Shown here: in pieces, positions 32,573 through 41,095 of the stretch
How the letters are laid out: each line of letters begins with the position of its first letter
How positions within the stretch are numbered: the first letter of the stretch is position 1
Assembly (NCBI GenBank): GCA_050516505.1
Contig: CP191518.1
Span: forward strand, 1,798,001 to 1,862,000
Length of the DNA: 64,000 nt
Reading direction: 5' to 3'
From: Scandinavium ludwigii_A
GTDB lineage: Bacteria > Pseudomonadota > Gammaproteobacteria > Enterobacterales > Enterobacteriaceae
The notes under the pieces: model-generated
What the model saw: only the letters and a program-made list of their open reading frames with translations
Databases searched by the model: none
Told to the model about the DNA's origin: nothing
Translations under genes and position numbers: made by a program

Positions 32573-34762
32573 TCAGAAAAGTACGGAGTAATTCAGGCCA
32601 AAAGTACGACCACGGCCTTTGTAGGTGTATAAACCCGGCGCGCCGTAGGTTGGGCTGTACAGCCCTGGTGCGCGCTGGCCCCAGACGGTGGTGTACTCTT
32701 CATCCAGCAGGTTTTCCACGCTGAAGCTGACTTTACCGACTGGCAGGGTGTAGCTCCCGAGGAAATCGACGGTGTTATAGCCGTCAATTTTATTGCCGTC
32801 GTTGTCCGATACGTCAAACGTCTGGGTGCTCTGCACGCGTAAACCCCAGTCTCCCGGCGCCCAGTTTACCCATGCGCTCACTTTTGACGGGCTGGCGCTG
32901 TCTACCGTCAGTTTCTCCCATTTGCCGTTCTCACGGGTTTCCGATTTGATGGCGTTAAAGTTCGAACCGAGACTCCAGTCGCTGGCGGTGAAGAAATAAT
33001 CCACTTGGCCTTCAACCCCGTAAATACGACGCTTATCGTCTTCCAACGAGATGGTCATGTCGGATTTATTGATGTTGATGGTTTTATCGGACAGCGAATA
33101 ATACGCCGCGACCTGAGTGCGCAGGTTGTCGCCGGTTAAACGCCAGCCCAGTTCATACGCGTTGACTTTAATACCGTCGAGTCTGGAATCATTGACGTTC
33201 ACGCTGTTATTCAGGTGGTAATGGCCGTCAACCAGGGTGTAATTCCCGGAGCCGTAATACTTCGCCAAGTCAGGAATTTCAAAGCCCTGCGAGAAGTTAA
33301 ACCACAACTGCTGGCGGTCGGTGAGGTGGCCGAGGATCCCGGCGTTGAACAGCAAGTTGTTGTAGTCGGTTTTACCGCCCGGCACCGCATCAGCGGAGGT
33401 CGCTTTCCCGTTAGCGATCGCCTGTTGCTGCGAATAGCCGATAAAGTCGTCGACCTTGTTTTCGGTGTACTGGTAACGCACCCCGCCGGTTAAGGTGATG
33501 GCGCTAATGTCATAGCTTGCCTGGAGGAACGGGGCGAGGTTAGTGATGCTGTAGCCTGGATAACGGCCGACATTATAGGCGTTGTCGAGCTTCATCCCGC
33601 CGCTGGCTGCGGCTTTGTCAAGATCGAAGAACTGCTGGTTGGCGTTAAACGATTCATGATCGATATCGACGCCCCAGGTCAGATTCAGGTTATCCACCGG
33701 CTTACTGTTCAGCGTCAGCTTCCCGCCGTAAAAATCCGTTTTTTGCTGTGATGCGCCAATACTGGTGACGGCACCTTTGCTCAGTGTCGGGAAGGGGTAG
33801 AACGTCAGGCTTTCGTCGCGATAGTAAATTTGCGCCACCAGATCCTGCCCCCAGACATCGGTATTGGCGTATTGCAGGTTGATTAAATGACGTTCCGTAC
33901 CCGGCAGGCGATCGGAATCAAGATTCCCCTTGTTATACGCGTCGTCATCACCGGTGACCGCTGAGAAGTTATCCCCGAGGAACAGGCCGTGTTTGCCGTC
34001 GGACTGGCTCTTGTAATACTGCGTTGTCAGTTGGAGCTGTTGGTGGTCATCAATGTTAATTGTGCCGGTGCCCATGATGTCCAGGCGGTCGGAATACTGC
34101 AGACCGGTCTGGGTATTATCAATAATCACCTCATCGCCATTGCCGTCATACCCACCGCCGTAACGCTGATATGCCACAGACAGGCGGCCGGAGGCGTTAT
34201 CGTTTCCGCCGCTTACCGCCGCCGCAATATTCTCATCATGATCGTTATGGCTGTTAAAACCGCTTTTCCCACCGGACTGGAATTCCACTTCAGTTTCCGG
34301 CTGGCCTTTTTTGGTGACGATATTAATCAACCCGCCGGTGCTGCCGCCGCCGTACAACGAGGTGGCCCCGGAAATGACTTCGATGCGTGAAATGTTGAAC
34401 GGATCGATGGAATCCAACTGACGGCTGTCGCTGCGGGAGGAGTTCAGGCGCACGCCATCCACCATTACCATCATCGAGCGTCCACGCATATTCATGCCGT
34501 AGTTGGTGCGTCCCTGGCTGCTGACGTCCATACCTGGGATCAGCTGCGCCAGCACCTCTTTTAACTCTTTGCCGCCCTGAACCTGCTGCTCAATGTCCGC
34601 TTGTTCAATGACCCACGTAGTTTGTGCCATATCGGCAACAGTGTGATTGGCCCGGCTGGCGGACACCACTAGCGTGTCTTCCTTTTGCGTTTCAGCCCAC
34701 GCCGAGGCGGAAAGCATGGCCAGTAAACAAGGGTTCAACATCCAAAGAGTGCTGCGCTTCAT
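32573..34762 (-). CDS. iutA: TonB-dependent ferric aerobactin-type receptor (IutA-like)
   Basis: A 729-residue outer-membrane receptor closely similar to plasmid/pathogenicity-island IutA (732 residues). It has a signal peptide ending SASAWA, a TonB box (EDTLVVSAS), and a plug domain containing DVSSQGRTNYGMNMRGR and ISGATSLYGGGSTGGLINIV. A 22-strand barrel follows, ending LNYSVLF. Aerobactin is the expected ligand, but divergence leaves room for another citrate-hydroxamate siderophore. No iucABCD biosynthesis genes are here, so it would use siderophore made elsewhere. The start MKRSTLWML is preferred to an extended frame. A Fur-like site lies in the divergent promoter region. Confidence 0.88.
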   Translation of the reverse strand: MKRSTLWMLNPCLLAMLSASAWAETQKEDTLVVSASRANHTVADMAQTTWVIEQADIEQQVQGGKELKEVLAQLIPGMDVSSQGRTNYGMNMRGRSMMVMVDGVRLNSSRSDSRQLDSIDPFNISRIEVISGATSLYGGGSTGGLINIVTKKGQPETEVEFQSGGKSGFNSHNDHDENIAAAVSGGNDNASGRLSVAYQRYGGGYDGNGDEVIIDNTQTGLQYSDRLDIMGTGTINIDDHQQLQLTTQYYKSQSDGKHGLFLGDNFSAVTGDDDAYNKGNLDSDRLPGTERHLINLQYANTDVWGQDLVAQIYYRDESLTFYPFPTLSKGAVTSIGASQQKTDFYGGKLTLNSKPVDNLNLTWGVDIDHESFNANQQFFDLDKAAASGGMKLDNAYNVGRYPGYSITNLAPFLQASYDISAITLTGGVRYQYTENKVDDFIGYSQQQAIANGKATSADAVPGGKTDYNNLLFNAGILGHLTDRQQLWFNFSQGFEIPDLAKYYGSGNYTLVDGHYHLNNSVNVNDSRLDGIKVNAYELGWRLTGDNLRTQVAAYYSLSDKTININKSDMTISLEDDKRRIYGVEGQVDYFFTASDWSLGSNFNAIKSETRENGKWEKLTVDSASPSKVSAWVNWAPGDWGLRVQSTQTFDVSDNDGNKIDGYNTVDFLGSYTLPVGKVSFSVENLLDEEYTTVWGQRAPGLYSPTYGAPGLYTYKGRGRTFGLNYSVLF

Positions 34763-34813
34763 CGTTATCCATTTCCCGATAGTCGTAACAGAAGGTAAGA
34801 ATGTGTCAACATT

Positions 34814-34832
34814 GATAATAATTATCGTTATG
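34814..34832. promoter_or_regulatory. Fur box between iutA-like and siderophore-interacting genes
   Basis: GATAATAATTATCGTTATG matches 14 of 19 positions of GATAATGATAATCATTATC. It is 52 bases before the iutA-like start and 141 bases before the divergent gene, so it can iron-repress both. Confidence 0.7.
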
Positions 34833-34972
34833 ATATTCATTCTGTTTACACTGGCAACTCATTTTGTCATATTTGTTTTCATTATCTCTATGATTTACCC
34901 ACACTTTGTGGCGGTATTCCGCGCGTGGTCAGACAGAGCCGGAACGCCGTTTCCCTCGACAGGAGCCGTAAT

Positions 34973-35842
34973 ATGGCCGCGGGCTATCGTATTTTTAACG
35001 TCGTCTTAGCGCGACGGATTCAGGTTTCGCCTTCACTTTTACGCTGCGTGTTCACTGGGCCTGATGTGGCGCGGATGAAACATGAATCGCCCGATCAACG
35101 CATCAAGCTGCTCTTCGCCGCCGAGGGGGAAGAAACGGCCACCATGACGGTGAGCGACAGCTGGTATCAGGATTATCTGGCGTTGCCGAAAGCGAAACGT
35201 CCGGTGATGCGCACCTACACGCTGCGCGAGTTACGGGTGAATGCGCAGGAAGTGGACGTGGAATTTGTGCTACACGGTGACGGCGGGCCAGCGTCGTGTT
35301 GGGCGACGCACGCCAGGCCGGGTGATGCACTGCAAATGGTGGCCCCGAATGGTGCCTCTGACGAGGACAGCGGCGGATATGAATGGCTGGACAACGACAG
35401 CGTGCGGCAGGCGCTGCTAATTGCTGACGAAACGGCACTGCCTGCGGCAATGGGGATTCTGGAGCAGCTGGCAAAAAAAACGAATCCGCCACGCGTGCAG
35501 GCCTTTTTCACGGTGCCCCAGGAAGCAGATTTCCAGATGAAGGTTTTCCCTTTCGCAGACGTACATTGGCTGGCGCGCGAAAAGCAGGATGACTTGCTGA
35601 GTGTAGTAGAACGCGAAGTAACGATCCCGGCATATGCGCTGGCTCGCGAGCAGTCGACGGAAGAGCAGAGTCTGGACGGTTCGCTGCTGTGGGAAAGGGC
35701 GAGTGAGGCCGAGGGTTTTCAGGCTTGGGTGGCGGCGGAATCAACGTTGGTGAAAAACCTGCGGCGCAGCTTGATTGAGGAACAGCAACTCAACCGGGAG
35801 TGTGCGAGCTTTATGGCGTACTGGGCGCAGGGAAGGGCATAA
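34973..35842 (+). CDS. Siderophore-interacting FAD-dependent ferric reductase (SIP/ViuB type)
   Basis: A 289-residue cytoplasmic flavoprotein of the ferredoxin-reductase-like SIP family, which reduces Fe3+ in imported siderophores to release Fe2+. Visible features are the FAD-binding MRTYTLRELR motif (about 80), VEFVLHGDGGPASCWA (about 105), the SIP C-terminal domain with LLIADETALPAAMGILEQL (about 155), and the ending CASFMAYWAQGRA characteristic of ViuB/YqjH-like proteins. The ATG at 34973 has an excellent RBS (ACAGGAGCC). It is divergent from the iutA-like receptor and shares a Fur box; together they make an uptake-and-release module. Confidence 0.88.
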   Translation: MAAGYRIFNVVLARRIQVSPSLLRCVFTGPDVARMKHESPDQRIKLLFAAEGEETATMTVSDSWYQDYLALPKAKRPVMRTYTLRELRVNAQEVDVEFVLHGDGGPASCWATHARPGDALQMVAPNGASDEDSGGYEWLDNDSVRQALLIADETALPAAMGILEQLAKKTNPPRVQAFFTVPQEADFQMKVFPFADVHWLAREKQDDLLSVVEREVTIPAYALAREQSTEEQSLDGSLLWERASEAEGFQAWVAAESTLVKNLRRSLIEEQQLNRECASFMAYWAQGRA

Positions 35843-35848
35843 AAAGGG

Positions 35849-35942
35849 TTGTGCGGTCTGATGCCCTCACCCCGACCCTCTCCCACAGGGAGAGGGAGCA
35901 GACACTAAAACGGCAATCTCAGGATTGCCGTTTGCTTTTACC
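35849..35942. repeat. Palindromic repeat plus hairpin, tandem unit 1 (copy B)
   Basis: GCGGTCTGATGCCCTCACCC continues into CGACCCTCTCCC-aca-GGGAGAGGG, followed by a terminator-like hairpin ACGGCAATC / GATTGCCGT. The whole 94-base unit is repeated directly behind it. It is in the inverse orientation to copies A and D. Confidence 0.88.
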
Positions 35943-36036
35943 TTGTGCGGTCTGATGCCCTCACCCCGACCCTCTCCCACAGGGACAGGGAGCAGACATA
36001 AAAACGGCAACCTTGGTTGCCGTTTTGCTTTTACCT
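35943..36036. repeat. Palindromic repeat plus hairpin, tandem unit 2 (copy C)
   Basis: A second 94-base unit, nearly identical to unit 1. One substitution turns GGGAGAGGG into GGGACAGGG, and the hairpin is now AAAACGGCAACC / GGTTGCCGTTTT. The right hairpin (36001-36026) is the terminator of dsbB. Confidence 0.85.
36001..36026 (-). terminator. Terminator of dsbB
   Basis: AAAACGGCAACC / GGTTGCCGTTTT (12 bp, TT loop); on the minus strand the T-run continues as TTTTTAT. It lies 5 bases after the dsbB stop. Confidence 0.8.
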
Positions 36037-36561
36037 TCCGAAGAGGTCGCGCTTTTTCGGTTTGAATGGCTGGGCAATCAACACCAGCAGGCCGATGACC
36101 AGGAAGACGACAAAAATCCCCACCAGCCATTGTGGCATTTCCAGGGTCAGGAATGACCACTGACGCTCGGCGCAATCACCCGATGCAACAAACACCTGCG
36201 GCAGCCACTTATCCAGCGGCAGCCAGCTCGGGAAGCGAGCGGCAAAGTCGCAGGTCTGGAACGGGGACGGATGCAGCTGGATCATGGTGTGTTCCCACGC
36301 CAGCTGAACGCCACGCCAGGCGCTGTAAATCCAAATCAGAATACCGGCATAACGCAGCGGTGATGTCGGGGCGATGGCACCGACAAGACCTGCACCCATC
36401 ACGCCGAACAATGCGCTGCGCTCATAGATACACAGTACGCAAGGTTTCAGCAGCATCACGTGCTGGAACCACAGCGCCACCATCTCCAGCGCAAAAGCGG
36501 TTAACGCCAGTAATAACCACGCTCCGCGACCGCGTGAGCACTGGTTTAAAAATCGCAACAT
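36031..36561 (-). CDS. dsbB: Disulfide bond oxidoreductase DsbB
   Basis: DsbB reoxidises DsbA and passes electrons to quinones. The 176-residue, four-helix inner-membrane protein has the two essential periplasmic cysteine pairs: Cys41-Cys44 (KPCVLCIYER) and the loop pair near 104 and 130 (FQTCDF, SGDCAERQW). Length equals E. coli. The start MLRFLNQ is preferred to one two codons upstream. It stands between the tandem repeat and nhaB in the same direction as nhaB. Confidence 0.97.
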   Translation of the reverse strand: MLRFLNQCSRGRGAWLLLALTAFALEMVALWFQHVMLLKPCVLCIYERSALFGVMGAGLVGAIAPTSPLRYAGILIWIYSAWRGVQLAWEHTMIQLHPSPFQTCDFAARFPSWLPLDKWLPQVFVASGDCAERQWSFLTLEMPQWLVGIFVVFLVIGLLVLIAQPFKPKKRDLFGR

Positions 36562-36696
36562 AATCATTTCCCTGGAACATGCTAAGACACCGCAGTTTAA
36601 ACGAAAACATTTACCGCGCCACTATGCAGGCGTGAATAATTACGTAAAAGGGAGTGAATCGCCCGGAAAAGGTTCCGGGCGTTATTCAGAGGGCGT

Positions 36697-38253
36697 TTAA
36701 TGGGCAGGCAGAGAGGGACTTGTTATCCAGCCGTGAGCGGTCATCCACTCGGTGTAAGGCATCAACGTAAGCTCTACGCACAGCAGGCCGACAATCGTCA
36801 GCACGATGGTGTATGGCAGCGCCATCCACACCATACGGCCATACGAAAGGCGAATCAGCGGGGCGAGGGCTGAGGTCAGCAGGAACAGAAACGCCGCCTG
36901 ACCATTCGGTGTCGCCACCGACGGCAGATTGGTGCCGGTGTTAATCGCCACCGCCAGCAGCTCAAACTGTGGCTGAGAAATTGCCCCATGCTCCAGCGCA
37001 GATTTCGCCTCGTTGATATACACCGTACCGACAAACACGTTATCGGAAATTGACGAGAGCAAGCCATTGAACAGATAAAACAGCGACAGCTGCGCGTGCG
37101 GAGACGCCTGCAATACATAGCTGATGATCGGTTCAAACAGATGCTGGTCGATAATCACCGCCACCACGGCAAAGAATACGGTCAACAGCGCGGTAAACGG
37201 TAGCGCTTCAGTGAACGCTTTGCCGATGGCATGCTCATCGGTCACGCCGGTCAGCGAGGTCGCAAAGATGATTACCGTCAGCCCAATCAGGCCCACTTCC
37301 GCCAGATGCAGCGCCAGTGCGATAACCAGCCAGACGCCGATAATGCCCTGAATCACCAGTTTGAGCGTTTCCTGACGCGTACGCTCCTGGCTGCTTTTCA
37401 CGTCAAAATCTTTCAGTACGGCGCGCACACTGGTCGGAAGCTGTTCGCCGTAGCCAAACAGTTTGAATTTTTCGACCAGCATACAGGTCAACAGCCCGCA
37501 GAAGAACACGGGGAGCGTGACCGGTAGCATCCGCAGGAAGAACTCGCCAAAATGCCAGCCCACGGCTTTGGCGATGATCAGGTTTTGCGGTTCTCCAACC
37601 ATCGTCGTCACACCGCCGAGCGCTGTCCCCACACCGGCATGCATCATCAGGCTTCGCAGAAAGCTGCGGAACTGCTCGAGCACTTCTTTGTTGTGGATGT
37701 CGATATGGCTGTCATCGAGCATGTCGCTATCGGTCGGACGCGCTGATGCCACCCGATGATAAATGCCGTAGAACCCGACCGCGACGCTGATGATCACCGC
37801 CACCACTGTCAACGCATCCAGAAACGCCGATAAAAATGCGGCGGCGAGGCAGAAGGCGACCGACAACAGCATCTTGCTTTGAATGGTCAGCAACAGGCGA
37901 GTGAAAATGAACAGCAACAGCTGCTTCATAAAATAGATGCCCGCGACCATGAAGATCAGCAAAAGCAGCACTTCGAGGTTACTGGCAATTTCTTCACGCA
38001 CGTGTTCAGCGCTGGTCATGCCAATCATCACGCCTTCAATCGCCAGCAGGCCGCCGGGAAGGAGGGGATAACATTTCAGCGCCATTGCCAGCGTAAAGAT
38101 AAATTCCGCCACCAGTAACCAACCCGCGATAAACGGATCAATGAAGAAGACAACAGGGTTGATAACCAAAAACAGCAGGAGTGTCAGTTTGTACCAGTCC
38201 GGTGACTGACCGAGAAAGTTGCGCCACAGCGCGCGAGAGGTTGATATATCCAC
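36697..38253 (-). CDS. nhaB: Na+/H+ antiporter NhaB
   Basis: NhaB exports Na+ (and Li+) in exchange for protons and maintains sodium homeostasis at neutral to alkaline pH. The 518-residue protein is close to E. coli NhaB (513) along its length, with about 12 membrane segments and the conserved LLSSISDNVFVGTVYINEAK and GTNLPSVATPNGQAAFLF regions. The start is GTG (MDISTSRALWRNF). It is divergent from fadR. Confidence 0.96.
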   Translation of the reverse strand: MDISTSRALWRNFLGQSPDWYKLTLLLFLVINPVVFFIDPFIAGWLLVAEFIFTLAMALKCYPLLPGGLLAIEGVMIGMTSAEHVREEIASNLEVLLLLIFMVAGIYFMKQLLLFIFTRLLLTIQSKMLLSVAFCLAAAFLSAFLDALTVVAVIISVAVGFYGIYHRVASARPTDSDMLDDSHIDIHNKEVLEQFRSFLRSLMMHAGVGTALGGVTTMVGEPQNLIIAKAVGWHFGEFFLRMLPVTLPVFFCGLLTCMLVEKFKLFGYGEQLPTSVRAVLKDFDVKSSQERTRQETLKLVIQGIIGVWLVIALALHLAEVGLIGLTVIIFATSLTGVTDEHAIGKAFTEALPFTALLTVFFAVVAVIIDQHLFEPIISYVLQASPHAQLSLFYLFNGLLSSISDNVFVGTVYINEAKSALEHGAISQPQFELLAVAINTGTNLPSVATPNGQAAFLFLLTSALAPLIRLSYGRMVWMALPYTIVLTIVGLLCVELTLMPYTEWMTAHGWITSPSLPAH

Positions 38254-38418
38254 GACAGATTTCCGATCCCGTCAAAAGTAAGCAAATTACTGGAAATGAA
38301 CCATCAAGTATCCGCCCTGAAGCCGCTGCAAGCAAGCAAAGCCGGGGGGAACTAAATTTTTAAAATTAAACAGCGATCCCCTTTTAATTGCGGTGATGCG
38401 CTATCTGCCCCTTATCGG

Positions 38419-38435
38419 CTCTGGTATGATGAGTT
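38419..38435. promoter_or_regulatory. Extended -10 / FadR-like sequence upstream of fadR
   Basis: CTCTGGTATGATGAGTT contains an extended -10 (TGG-TATGAT) and also resembles a FadR half-palindrome (CTGGT-N7-GAGTT), like the E. coli fadD site as I recall it. It lies 36 bases before the fadR start, so it could be promoter, operator or both. Confidence 0.45.
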
Positions 38436-38470
38436 CAATATTAGCAACGCTGTGTAATGGAAATCTCACT

Positions 38471-39190
38471 ATGGTCATTAAGGCGCAGAGCCCGGCGGGT
38501 TTCGCGGAAGAGTACATCATTGAAAGTATCTGGAATAACCGTTTTGCCCCAGGCACTATTCTCCCCGCAGAGCGTGAGCTTTCTGAACTGATCGGTGTCA
38601 CACGCACCACCCTTCGAGAAGTTTTACAGCGTCTGGCTCGAGACGGCTGGTTGACCATTCAGCATGGTAAACCCACCAAAGTGAACAATTTCTGGGAAAC
38701 CTCGGGCTTAAACATTCTGGAAACGCTGGCGCGTCTCGATCACGACCGCGTGCCGCAGCTGATCGACAATCTGCTCTCTGTGCGTACCAACATTGCAACC
38801 ATCTTTATCCGCACCGCGTTCCGTCAGCATCCGGAAGACGCGCTGAAAGTGCTGGCTACCGCACGAGAAGTGGAAGATCACGCCGACGCGTTTGCTGAGC
38901 TCGACTACAGTATTTTCCGCGGTTTGGCGTTTGCTTCAGGCAACCCGATTTATGGTCTGATCCTTAACGGCATGAAAGGGCTGTACACCCGCATTGGTCG
39001 CCACTATTTTGCCAATCCGGAAGCGCGCAGCCTGGCGCTGGGCTTCTACCATCAGCTGACAAAAGTGTGTGAGCAGGGCGACCACGAACAGGTCTATGAA
39101 ACTGTGCGTCGTTACGGCCACGAGTCCGGCCTGGTCTGGCACAAAATGCAGAAAACGCTGCCGGGTGATTTGGCCATTCACGGCCGTTAA
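38471..39190 (+). CDS. fadR: Fatty acid metabolism regulator FadR
   Basis: FadR is a GntR-family regulator that represses beta-oxidation genes and activates fabA/fabB until long-chain acyl-CoA binds. The 239 residues equal E. coli FadR. The winged helix domain (1-about 75) contains PAERELSELIGVTRTTLREVLQRL. The acyl-CoA-binding helical domain follows (about 80-230, including FRGLAFASGNPIYGLILNGMKGLYTRIG). The start at MVIKAQSPAG is preferred to an ATG 26 codons upstream that would include the promoter. It acts on the fadD operator in this window. Confidence 0.98.
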   Translation: MVIKAQSPAGFAEEYIIESIWNNRFAPGTILPAERELSELIGVTRTTLREVLQRLARDGWLTIQHGKPTKVNNFWETSGLNILETLARLDHDRVPQLIDNLLSVRTNIATIFIRTAFRQHPEDALKVLATAREVEDHADAFAELDYSIFRGLAFASGNPIYGLILNGMKGLYTRIGRHYFANPEARSLALGFYHQLTKVCEQGDHEQVYETVRRYGHESGLVWHKMQKTLPGDLAIHGR

Positions 39191-39242
39191 TCACAACGCA
39201 GTCAGTAAAAAGCCGGGTGAAAACCCGGCTTTTGCGTTTCTG

Positions 39243-40775
39243 TCACAGGAGATTTTGTCGCGGAGGGCAGCGCTCCAGCAGTTCGACGCTGCCGTCGGCA
39301 TTCTGCTGTTCCAGCATCACATCAAAGCCCCATAGGCGGTGCACGTGCTTGAGCACTTCGCGACGGCCCATATCCAGCGGCGCGCGGTTGTGCGGCACAT
39401 AGCGTAGCGTCAGAGAGCGATCCCCGCGCAAATCCACATTCCAGACCTGAATATTGGGCTCCAGATTACTCAGGTTGTACTGCGATGACAGCCGGTTACG
39501 AATTTCCCGATAGCCTTCCTCATTGTGGATCGCAGCAATTTCCAGAAAGTTATTGTGATCGTCATCGAGCACGGTAAACAGGCGGAAATCACGCATCACT
39601 TTCGGTGACAGGAACTGGCTGATGAAGCTCTCATCTTTAAAGTCGCGCATCGCAAAATGCAGCGTTTCGAGCCAGTCGGAGCCTGCGATGTCCGGGAACC
39701 AATATTTATCCTCTTCCGTCGGCGACTGGCAGATGCGTTTGATGTCCTGGAACATCGCAAAACCGAGCGCGTACGGGTTAATCCCGCTGTACCACGGGCT
39801 GTTGTAGGGCGGCTGGAATACCACGTTGGTATGGCTGTGCAAAAACTCCAGCATAAACCGCTCGGTCACTTTCCCTTCGTCATACAGATGATTCAGGATG
39901 GTGTAGTGCCAGAATGTTGCCCAGCCCTCGTTCATCACCTGGGTTTGTTTTTGCGGATAAAAATACTGGCTGACCTTACGCACAATGCGCAGGATCTCAC
40001 GCTGCCAGGATTCGAGCAGCGGGGCATTTTTTTCCATAAAGTAGAGCAGATTTTCCTGCGCTTCGGACGGATAGCGCCGGGCCTCTGCCACGGTTTTCTC
40101 TTCTTCTCTCTTCGGCAGCGTACGCCACAGGGTATTCACCTGGCTTTGCAGATATTCCTCGCGGCTTTTCTGTCGCGCTTTCTCTTCTTGTAGCGAAATT
40201 TTCTGCGGGCGTTTGTAGCGGTCGACGCCGTAGTTCATCAGCGCATGACAGGAGTCGAGCAGTTTTTCGACCTCGTCCACGCCGTAACGCTCTTCGCACT
40301 CGGTAATGTATTTACGCGCGAAAATCAGGTAATCGACAATCGAACTGGCGTCGGTCCAGCTGCGGAACAGATAGTTATTTTTGAAGAAAGAGTTGTGCCC
40401 ATAGCAGGCGTGCGCCATGACCAGCGCCTGCATGGTCATGGTGTTCTCTTCCATCAGATAGGCGATACACGGGTTGGAGTTAATGACGATTTCATACGCC
40501 AGCCCCTGTTGGCCGTGTTTGTAGAGCCGCTCGGTTTCGATGAACTTTTTGCCAAACGACCAGTGGGTATAGTTAATAGGCATCCCGACGCTGGAATAGG
40601 CATCCATCATCTGCTCGGAGGTAATGACTTCGATTTGATGGGGATAGGTATCGAGGCGGTAGAGTTTCGCCACCCGGTCGATTTCCGCCAGATAGGTATC
40701 CAGCAGCTCGAAGGTCCAGTCGGGTCCATCGCTCAGACGTGTGGTGTCCTTATTCATGGAGTCAATCGTAGCCAT
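39243..40775 (-). CDS. ycgB: SpoVR-family protein YcgB
   Basis: A 510-residue cytoplasmic protein of the SpoVR family, the same length as E. coli YcgB and nearly identical. The conserved metal-like motif region MAHACYGHNSFFKNNYLFR and the block YNSPWYSGINPYALGFAMFQ are intact. Function is not established in E. coli, where it is sigma-S dependent and often found with yeaGH. The start MATIDSMNKD is chosen over an upward extension of 45 codons with no similarity. It is divergent from dadA. Confidence 0.95.
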   Translation of the reverse strand: MATIDSMNKDTTRLSDGPDWTFELLDTYLAEIDRVAKLYRLDTYPHQIEVITSEQMMDAYSSVGMPINYTHWSFGKKFIETERLYKHGQQGLAYEIVINSNPCIAYLMEENTMTMQALVMAHACYGHNSFFKNNYLFRSWTDASSIVDYLIFARKYITECEERYGVDEVEKLLDSCHALMNYGVDRYKRPQKISLQEEKARQKSREEYLQSQVNTLWRTLPKREEEKTVAEARRYPSEAQENLLYFMEKNAPLLESWQREILRIVRKVSQYFYPQKQTQVMNEGWATFWHYTILNHLYDEGKVTERFMLEFLHSHTNVVFQPPYNSPWYSGINPYALGFAMFQDIKRICQSPTEEDKYWFPDIAGSDWLETLHFAMRDFKDESFISQFLSPKVMRDFRLFTVLDDDHNNFLEIAAIHNEEGYREIRNRLSSQYNLSNLEPNIQVWNVDLRGDRSLTLRYVPHNRAPLDMGRREVLKHVHRLWGFDVMLEQQNADGSVELLERCPPRQNLL

Positions 40776-40990
40776 TAGCGCGCCCTCATTGTTGGCGGCC
40801 CTCTCTGTGTGGAGAGCCTCACTATCAAGAATAGAACACCGCCGCCTGAACGCGCGAACAGCAAATATTTTTCTTCGAGATTTCCCTGCGCTAACGGCGA
40901 CAAAATTCATAATTACCAGAATATTGTTCTGACGAAAATAGCGCCGCAGCAGGAGATTTCAAAACCGCGCATACCTTTGTGATATGGGCA

Positions 40991-41035
40991 TGTGTGAGGT
41001 AAGTCACCATAAAAAAAGCGTATGTTGAATAATAT
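40991..41035 (+). promoter_or_regulatory. CRP site and -10 element of dadAX
   Basis: TGTGAggtaagTCACC (40993-41008) is a near-consensus CRP site. TAATAT at 41030-41035 would place the start near 41042, with the CRP centre at about -41.5, a class II arrangement. E. coli dadAX is CRP- and Lrp-controlled. Confidence 0.6.
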
Positions 41036-41095
41036 TTTCGTCTGAGTTATCAATTTGTAATCAGAAGATTGTTCTTTTACGAATCTGGAGTCGCT

